A DNA stretch of 10,791 nt from positions 1 to 10,791 of the forward strand of contig JAFNRY010000019.1 in assembly GCA_017385345.1 (NCBI GenBank), given 5' to 3'. This DNA comes from Kiritimatiellia bacterium. Its GTDB lineage: Bacteria; Verrucomicrobiota; Kiritimatiellia; RFP12; UBA1067. Of this stretch, positions 6,934 to 10,791 are shown in pieces (the stretch's first letter is position 1; every line of letters starts with the position of its first letter). The notes below the pieces were generated by a model. The model saw nothing but the letters and a program-made list of their open reading frames with translations, was not told the DNA's origin and searched no databases. The translations under genes were made by a program, and so were the position numbers.

Positions 6934-8072
6934 TTCACGCCGAAGCGGTACTCGGTGGCCGAGCGGAACGTCTCTCCCGGCTTGAGAACGGTGGACGGGA
7001 AGTCGGGCCTGTTGGGCGAATCGGGCGCGTGCTGCGTCTCGAGCGCAAGGCCCGCGAACTGGCAGAGCGTCTTTCCGGCCTCCTTGGCCGGAAGTTTGGC
7101 GCTCATGTTCTGCGCGCCATATATCTGCAGGCACGGCTCGGTAGTCCATATCTCGAGCGCCCTGCCGGACGCAGGATCCCGCATCTCGACGGCCGGCTTC
7201 ATCTCCCCGGGCTTGCCGCGCAGGACGAAGTTGTGGTCGTACCAGTTGTCCATCGCCGCGAGAGACTTCTCGGCGGCCATCCACGCGGCCTTGGCATCGA
7301 TGGCGCGCAGTTCCGTAAAGTCGAAACCGGTTCCCTTGACGGGCGCGTTCTTGAGCGGAATCAGCCCGGCGTCGGTCGGCGTGTATTCGTCGGCATACAC
7401 CTTGAGATTCTGTTTGAGGACGCTGCCGCTCGCCTCGCCGGCGAGATTCCAGTAGGAATGGTGCGTAGGATTGACGACCGTCGTCTTGTCGGTGGTCGCT
7501 TCATAGTCGATGCGCCATACGTTGCCGGGCTTCACGGTATAGACGACCTTGACCGAAAGGTTGCCCGGGAAGCCGGACTCTCCGTCCTTCGACACGTATG
7601 TGAGGACGAGGCCCCTCTCGTCGCCACTGCAGAACGGCGACGCCGCCCAGACGTGCGTATCCCATCCGTCGGGTCCGCTGTGCAGATTGCAATGGCGCGG
7701 CGCCGGCGTCGTTTCGTTGATAGGCAGCTGCCATTCCCTGCCCTCGAGCGTGAACTTGCCGTTCGCGATGCGATTGCCGTAGCGACCAATGAGGGTGCCC
7801 ATCGAAAAGCCGAGCGTCTCGTATTCCCCGATGCTGTTCCAGCCGAGCGTGACGTCGGCCTTCTTACCGTCGCGCCCGGGCGCGAAGCACTTGACGACCC
7901 TGCCGCCATAGTCGCTGACGACGAGAGTGAGCCCGTCCTTGCCTTCGATAGTGTAGAGAGACGCCTTTTCACCCCTCTTCGTCGTGCCCCACGGCTCGAC
8001 CTTTACGCCGCAGTCGCAGCAGCAGCCGGCGAGCAAGCCCGCGGCGGCCATGGCAATCATTCCGAATTTCAT
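6930..8072 (-). CDS. Lipoprotein aldose 1-epimerase (galactose mutarotase-like)
   Basis: This enzyme interconverts alpha and beta anomers of free aldoses. The 380-residue chain has a lipoprotein signal (LLAGC, C17), so it is predicted to be anchored in a membrane on the outer side, unlike cytoplasmic GalM of E. coli. The lipidated cysteine is followed at once by CCDC, giving five cysteines in positions 17-21. The mutarotase fold is clear: IGRYGNRIANGKF (95-107), NLHSGPDG (129-136, usually LHGG), NPTHHSYWNL (201-210, with the acid histidine at 205), WYDHNFVL (277-284) and ALETQHAPDSPNRPDFPS (343-360), where E345 is the likely catalytic base. The start has an excellent ribosome site, AAAGGAGG, 7 nt upstream. 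It follows the two Tat-exported isomerase-like genes after 39 nt and overlaps the glycosidase gene by GTGA. It would feed sugars released outside the cytoplasm to transport or to the neighbouring enzymes. Its true sugar is unknown, so I give no gene symbol. Confidence 0.92.
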   Translation of the reverse strand: MKFGMIAMAAAGLLAGCCCDCGVKVEPWGTTKRGEKASLYTIEGKDGLTLVVSDYGGRVVKCFAPGRDGKKADVTLGWNSIGEYETLGFSMGTLIGRYGNRIANGKFTLEGREWQLPINETTPAPRHCNLHSGPDGWDTHVWAASPFCSGDERGLVLTYVSKDGESGFPGNLSVKVVYTVKPGNVWRIDYEATTDKTTVVNPTHHSYWNLAGEASGSVLKQNLKVYADEYTPTDAGLIPLKNAPVKGTGFDFTELRAIDAKAAWMAAEKSLAAMDNWYDHNFVLRGKPGEMKPAVEMRDPASGRALEIWTTEPCLQIYGAQNMSAKLPAKEAGKTLCQFAGLALETQHAPDSPNRPDFPSTVLKPGETFRSATEYRFGVK

Positions 8073-8079
8073 GCGTTTT

Positions 8080-8087
8080 CCTCCTTT
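8080..8087 (-). promoter_or_regulatory. Strong ribosome binding site of the mutarotase gene
   Basis: AAAGGAGG is a near-perfect match to the anti-Shine-Dalgarno sequence, 7 nt from the ATG at 8072. It marks independent initiation at one of the few non-overlapping junctions. Confidence 0.8.
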
Positions 8088-8096
8088 GCTTTTTGA

Positions 8097-8108
8097 GCGG
8101 TTTCCCGC
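8097..8108 (-). other. GNRA-capped hairpin between the shorter isomerase-like gene and the mutarotase gene
   Basis: The transcript strand reads GCGG-GAAA-CCGC, a 4-bp stem with a GNRA tetraloop. A further 5-bp TTTGA/TCAAA pairing is possible across a 3-nt bulge. It lies just past the TGA at 8112 and 9 nt before the AAAGGAGG site. There is no U-tract after it, so it is not a normal terminator; it could stabilise an mRNA end or be chance. Confidence 0.3.
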
Positions 8109-8111
8109 AAA

Positions 8112-9068
8112 TCAAACCCTGCCCTTGGATTTCAAGAACTCGAACGAAGGCACGATCGCCTTGAACGAATCGCTATGGCGTTCGCATTCGACGATGTACC
8201 ATTCCACGCCGTCCGCGTCGGTCGCCTTGAACAAGGAATCCCAATCGACGCCCTTGCCGCCGGGGCGTCCGGGACGGCCGAGAATCGCGTCGAACTCCTT
8301 GACGCCGGGCCCCATGCCGTTCTCCTTGGCGTGCAGCGACGGAGAACGCCCCGGATACTTCGCATACTGCTCGACGGGATCGACGCCTGCGCAAACCGTC
8401 CAGCCGACATCCTGCTCCATGCACACGTCCCTGGAAGTGTTCGTGAAAAAGTAGTCCCAGTACGAGACGCCGTCGGGCATGAGCATCGCGTGTTCGACCG
8501 TGTGATTGTGGATCCCTATCTTGCAGCCCATCGTCTTTGCAAGTCCGGCGCCCTTGTTGTACAGATCGCAAAGACGCTTGACGAAATCCGCGCCCGCCGC
8601 GGAGAGAGGCTTCTTGCCGCCATCCATGCCAGCGGACCAGGAGGCGCTCGGCGGCATGTTCCCGCCGCCGGGACATATGATCAGGCTGTTGCCGTAGCTG
8701 AGATTGAATTCGCACGTCCTCTTGAGAACTTCGGGATCGACAGTCCAGTTCCTGGTGTCGAATCCGAATTCCTTGTTGTCAACATGCGTGCCGACGGCGG
8801 CGAGGCCGCTATCGTCGAGCATCTTGCGCAATTCCGCCGGCGAATGGTTGCGGTAGCCGGCGAATTCCACGCCCTCGTAACCGATTTTCGCGACTTCTTC
8901 AAGCGTCTTGGCCATGCCGGCCTTGTCGATATACTGGCGGATCGAGTAAAGCTGGAGCGCGACCTTCCCCGGTCTGCAGCTCCTGCACAGATGGCGGCAT
9001 CCGCCCGCCGCCGCAAAGCCGAATCCGGCCGCGGCCGCTCCTATGAAACCCCTTCTTGTCGTATCCAT
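8112..9068 (-). CDS. Tat-exported sugar phosphate isomerase/epimerase-fold protein (shorter paralogue)
   Basis: This 318-residue protein belongs to the xylose-isomerase-like TIM-barrel superfamily (Pfam PF01261, AP endonuclease 2 fold). A twin-arginine signal opens it (TTRRGFIGAAAAG, 3-15) and ends at GGC (C24), so it may be a Tat lipoprotein; further cysteines follow at 28 and 31. Barrel motifs are LQLYSIRQYI (39-48), KIGYEGVEFAGY (61-72), GIHNHTVEH (185-193), EQDVGWTVCAGVDP (218-231), YPGRSPSLHAKEN (238-250) and VEWYIVECER (288-297). Likely metal ligands are E68, H187 or H189, D220, H246 and E294. The ATG at 9066-9068 is chosen because the Tat signal begins there; a longer in-frame reading upstream only crosses the neighbouring gene. 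A duplicated AAGGA site precedes it. Secreted members of this fold act on free or keto-sugars rather than sugar phosphates, as shown for some 3-keto-glycoside enzymes in Bacteroides. Applying that here is inference. Confidence 0.9.
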   Translation of the reverse strand: MDTTRRGFIGAAAAGFGFAAAGGCRHLCRSCRPGKVALQLYSIRQYIDKAGMAKTLEEVAKIGYEGVEFAGYRNHSPAELRKMLDDSGLAAVGTHVDNKEFGFDTRNWTVDPEVLKRTCEFNLSYGNSLIICPGGGNMPPSASWSAGMDGGKKPLSAAGADFVKRLCDLYNKGAGLAKTMGCKIGIHNHTVEHAMLMPDGVSYWDYFFTNTSRDVCMEQDVGWTVCAGVDPVEQYAKYPGRSPSLHAKENGMGPGVKEFDAILGRPGRPGGKGVDWDSLFKATDADGVEWYIVECERHSDSFKAIVPSFEFLKSKGRV

Positions 9069-9074
9069 CTTGAT

Positions 9075-9090
9075 TCCTTGTTTCCTTGTT
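9075..9090 (-). promoter_or_regulatory. Duplicated Shine-Dalgarno block before the shorter isomerase-like gene
   Basis: A perfect 8-bp tandem repeat (AACAAGGA twice on the minus strand) puts AAGGA at 6 nt and again at 14 nt from the ATG at 9068. Only the nearer copy has ideal spacing. The 50-nt gap between the two isomerase-like genes holds nothing else I can identify. Confidence 0.6.
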
Positions 9091-9118
9091 TCTGGTTTGG
9101 GACGCGCAAAACGCCATG

Positions 9119-10378
9119 TCAGCCGGCAAGGCTCTTCCACGTCGCGACGGGAATGTCCTTTTCCGGCGCCTTCATCGGATCGCCGTACATCTGGGTCTCG
9201 TCGAACTTGTAGCCGTCGGCGGTGAGCGGCCACACCTGCGGCGCCGTGTTGAGCACCGTGGCGCGGAAGCCCTGCAGAATCGCGCCCATGTTCCCGGTGT
9301 GCGACGAATTGCACGCTTCGTTCTCGATCACGAACGGATACTTGTAGCCCTTGGACATGAGCGTCTCGAGGAACTTCGTCCAGTCGCAGGAATCGCTGCC
9401 GCCGAAACCGGGGAGCCGGGGCTCGTAGTTCATCCTTTCCCATTCGCTCTTGGCGACCGGAACTCCGGCCTTGGCGGCGAGCGCCTTGTCCACCACCTGC
9501 TCGGGATAGAGACGGCCCCAGTGTATCGCGTCCGCCGAACGCGGGAAATTGCGCGTACCCTTGATGTGGATGCGCCGGAGCCGTTTGAAGTCCATCGCTT
9601 CTATGACGTCGGACGGATCGATGTGCTGCCAGATGTCGTGGGAAGGATCGTATGTCTCCTGCAGGGCGGCGGACGCCTTGTCGTCGAGGATCGCATACAT
9701 GAGCTTGCGCGCGGCGAGGCACCCCGGGAGGTTGTTGTAGGCGTCAGGCGCCGTGGCCGGCTGCCACCCCTCCATCGGGCAGTTCTCCACGCACATGGTG
9801 ACGCCGAGATCGCGCGCGTAGTGCAGTATCGGAGTGAAAACGTCGCGGAATTTCTCGAGGTTCTTCTCGAAGCCGCGGTCCTGTCGTCCGAGGACGTGGT
9901 CGTAGCCGACGAAAGTTCCGCAGACGACGTCGTTGCCGTCGCCGCCGAGAAGCGCGGCGATGCGGACGAGTTTGAGGATGTGGTCGCGGTTCGCCATCTG
10001 CTGCGCCTCGTCGCCGCCGATCAGATTGTCGTATGCGCCTACGGAAATGCGCAACCCCTCCTCGTTGCAGCGCCTGACGACGCGGCGGGCGGCCTCGAGA
10101 TCGAATGTTTCGTAGTCGAGATGCGTCGCCGTGTGGTCCTTGCGGTCGGAATCGCGCCGGAACACGCAAAGCTCCAGCCCCTGGGCGCCGACGGACTTCG
10201 CGCGCTTGAGTACGCCCTCGAACGTTTCGCCGGGGAACGCGGACGTCATGAGCCAGATCGGATTGTTGCGGTTCGCGCCCTGCGTTCCCGCGAAAACGCC
10301 GCGTCTCGCCAGCGCGCCGGCCGCCGCAAACGCGACCGCCGTCTTGAAAAACCCTCTCCTCGTCGTCTCGCCGCCCAT
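9119..10378 (-). CDS. Tat-exported sugar phosphate isomerase/epimerase-fold protein (longer paralogue)
   Basis: This is the first gene of the presumed operon: 419 residues, a second xylose-isomerase-like TIM barrel with a twin-arginine signal (TTRRGFFKTAVAFAAAGALA, 5-24). Barrel motifs are RAKSVGAQGLELCVF (59-73), VCVEN-type VTMCVENCPMEGW (193-205), ETYDPSHDIWQHIDP (241-255), RIHIKGTRN (269-277) and YPFVIENEA (347-355). Probable metal ligands are E69, E198, D244, H247, H271 and E352, so the site looks intact. The C-terminal tail (about 365-419, ATVLNTAPQVWPLTADGY onward) extends past the barrel and is not one I recognise. The start ATG at 10376-10378 has AAAGGAG 5 nt upstream and lies about 40 nt below a strong promoter. 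The fold call is firm. The substrate is not, but export points to a periplasmic free sugar or keto-sugar. It is only distantly similar to the next gene, so the pair look like old paralogues rather than a recent duplication. Confidence 0.9.
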   Translation of the reverse strand: MGGETTRRGFFKTAVAFAAAGALARRGVFAGTQGANRNNPIWLMTSAFPGETFEGVLKRAKSVGAQGLELCVFRRDSDRKDHTATHLDYETFDLEAARRVVRRCNEEGLRISVGAYDNLIGGDEAQQMANRDHILKLVRIAALLGGDGNDVVCGTFVGYDHVLGRQDRGFEKNLEKFRDVFTPILHYARDLGVTMCVENCPMEGWQPATAPDAYNNLPGCLAARKLMYAILDDKASAALQETYDPSHDIWQHIDPSDVIEAMDFKRLRRIHIKGTRNFPRSADAIHWGRLYPEQVVDKALAAKAGVPVAKSEWERMNYEPRLPGFGGSDSCDWTKFLETLMSKGYKYPFVIENEACNSSHTGNMGAILQGFRATVLNTAPQVWPLTADGYKFDETQMYGDPMKAPEKDIPVATWKSLAG

Positions 10379-10383
10379 CCATG

Positions 10384-10390
10384 CTCCTTT
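10384..10390 (-). promoter_or_regulatory. Ribosome binding site of the first gene
   Basis: AAAGGAG lies 5 nt from the ATG at 10378. An out-of-frame ATG sits within the spacer, but only the 10378 start gives the Tat signal and the barrel frame. Confidence 0.7.
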
Positions 10391-10391
10391 C

Positions 10392-10404
10392 CGCGCTCAG
10401 CGCG
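10392..10404 (-). promoter_or_regulatory. Small hairpin just before the first ribosome site
   Basis: CGCGC and GCGCG form a perfect 5-bp stem around a 3-nt loop, ending 2 nt before the AAAGGAG ribosome site at 10384-10390. In the predicted leader mRNA it could affect initiation or protect the 5' end. The stem is short and could arise by chance in GC-rich DNA. Confidence 0.35.
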
Positions 10405-10424
10405 ATTCTGTCCAGACCGCTACA

Positions 10425-10433
10425 ATTATAGCA
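10425..10433 (-). promoter_or_regulatory. Extended -10 promoter element for the operon
   Basis: On the minus strand this reads TGCTATAAT, a perfect consensus -10 hexamer with the TGn extension. No good -35 lies 16-18 bp upstream (ACGCAA is the best), which is usual for extended -10 promoters. Transcription would begin near 10418, leaving a leader of about 40 nt before the first Tat-exported gene. It is the best promoter on this strand and the natural start for the whole gene set. Confidence 0.72.
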
Positions 10434-10592
10434 AATCGTCCGGCGCTTTGCGTCCGCGCAAACATGGCACCGCGCAAACCGTTTAAACCCGGATTTCACG
10501 ACGCCGCTTGTCATGTCAAACGAAATGCTACAGGGGCGGCGACATCCGCTTGGGACGAAAGAGAAAATCGACGGATAACTTCACATTTTGCA

Positions 10593-10615
10593 ATAATGCA
10601 TTTTTGCACATTATA
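10593..10615 (-). promoter_or_regulatory. AT-rich island with a TATAAT inside an inverted repeat (possible distal promoter or operator)
   Basis: ATAATG (10593-10598) and CATTAT (10609-10614) are inverted around a 10-nt centre. The minus strand reads TATAAT at 10610-10615, but no good -35 is placed for it. On the plus strand TTGCAA (10588-10593) and TATAGA (10612-10617), 18 bp apart, form a weak divergent promoter with no gene in view to serve. Use of either is uncertain. Confidence 0.35.
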
Positions 10616-10673
10616 GAATAGCTCCTTGTTTTGATACACGAAGTTTCGGCGGAAGACTCTCATTCTTTCAGGA

Positions 10674-10779
10674 AAATGATCCTGAACGTTTGACCAAACG
10701 TTCAGGATCGTTTACCCAAACGTTCAGGATCATTTGACCAAACGTTCGAGAAGGTTTTCCCGGATGTTCGTGAACGTTT
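10674..10779. repeat. Palindromic repeat cluster with 22-bp period
   Basis: The unit CCAAACGTTCAGGATC begins at 10694 and 10716, and its first part (CCAAACGTTC) recurs at 10738, giving an exact 22-bp period. An inverted copy precedes it: 10678-10692 and 10695-10709 are a perfect 15-bp inverted repeat with a 2-nt centre, and 10674-10692 pairs over 19 bp with 10717-10735. A degenerate element follows with GTTC-GT-GAAC (10766-10775). In all, AAACGTTC or its reverse occurs five times in about 100 bp. It lies far from the nearest start codon and reaches close to the window edge, so its full length is unknown. Possible roles are a multi-site operator or a dispersed intergenic repeat. Confidence 0.8.
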
Positions 10780-10791
10780 TCGGCCGCGATC

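Larger units (their letters stand above)
10379..10791. other. Non-coding leader upstream of the gene set
   Basis: No convincing gene is seen in these 413 bases. Open frames that enter it are extensions antisense to, or out of frame with, the first gene. The inner part (10434-10560) shows a GTTTAAAC palindrome at 10481-10488 and an isolated TTGACA (minus, 10514-10519) without a matching -10. The outer half is more AT-rich than the rest of the window and holds the promoter-like island and the repeat cluster listed separately. Confidence 0.6.

Noticed and set aside
6934..7284. N-terminal extension of the glycosidase frame to 7284
   Set aside because: These residues overlap the mutarotase gene out of frame and are Arg/Asp-rich. 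The signal peptide begins at the GTG at 6933, in a GTGA overlap.
6133..8096. Plus-strand open frames opposite the glycosidase and mutarotase genes
   Set aside because: They mirror two well-supported genes and show no family features of their own.
9069..9722. N-terminal extension of the shorter isomerase-like frame to 9722
   Set aside because: It runs out of frame through the upstream Tat-exported gene, while the twin-arginine signal at 9068 marks the true start.
9086..10486. Plus-strand open frame (466 codons) opposite the first Tat-exported gene
   Set aside because: Antisense to an intact TIM-barrel protein, with low-complexity Arg/Val/Glu composition; judged a GC artefact.
9744..10514. 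Minus-strand open frame of 256 codons starting in the leader
   Set aside because: Mostly a frame-shifted reading of the first gene with Arg-rich sequence. Its opening lies upstream of the predicted transcription start.
10491..10519. TTGACA at 10514-10519 (minus) as a -35 box
   Set aside because: No acceptable -10 lies 16-18 bp downstream (AAATCC and similar).
10678..10709. The perfect inverted repeat as an intrinsic terminator
   Set aside because: The hairpin is strong, but no T-run follows on either strand (GTTTACCC on plus, ATTTTCC on minus), and it belongs to a periodic cluster.
10674..10779. CRISPR array
   Set aside because: The units are back to back with a 22-bp period and no unique spacers of 30 bp or more, and no cas gene is present.

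Overview
The window is a GC-rich bacterial segment in which every supported gene lies on the minus strand, so the genes read from right to left. Several points suggest a Gram-negative member of the Planctomycetes-Verrucomicrobia-Chlamydiae group (Verrucomicrobiota, Kiritimatiellae or Lentisphaerae type). These are Tat-exported TIM-barrel sugar isomerase-like proteins, a lipoprotein aldose epimerase, a GHL10-type glycosidase and a MurC-MurB fusion. The taxonomic placement is inference from gene content, not from a marker-gene comparison.

The right end (10379-10791) is a non-coding leader. It contains a palindromic repeat cluster with a 22-bp period (10674-10779), an AT-rich island with a perfect TATAAT inside an inverted repeat (about 10588-10640), and a very good extended -10 promoter (TGCTATAAT, 10425-10433) about 40 nt before the first gene.

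The first block (10378-6930) looks exported. It has two Tat-signal TIM-barrel proteins of the sugar phosphate isomerase/epimerase fold and a lipoprotein galactose-mutarotase-like enzyme. It is followed without a gap by a GHL10-like glycosidase with an N-terminal amidotransferase-like domain (6933-5266) and a cysteine-rich protein of unknown function (5269-4346). These would act on sugars or glycans outside the cytoplasm.

The second block (4341-1) is cytoplasmic or inner-membrane housekeeping. It has argininosuccinate lyase (argH), a solitary OppF/DppF-type ABC ATPase, a fused and shortened MurC-MurB, and the N-terminus of the lipid II flippase MurJ, which runs off the left edge.

All eight complete genes stop with TGA. 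Five junctions are 4-bp NTGA overlaps (ATGA or GTGA), one gap is 4 nt, and the two largest gaps are 39 and 50 nt. I see no convincing intrinsic terminator between genes. The simplest reading is one long, translationally coupled transcription unit joining extracytoplasmic sugar processing to peptidoglycan precursor synthesis. No CRISPR array, tRNA, rRNA, transposase or phage gene is visible. The points most worth following up are the condensed MurC-MurB fusion and its coupling to murJ, the uncharacterised secreted gene pair next to it, and the palindromic repeat cluster upstream.
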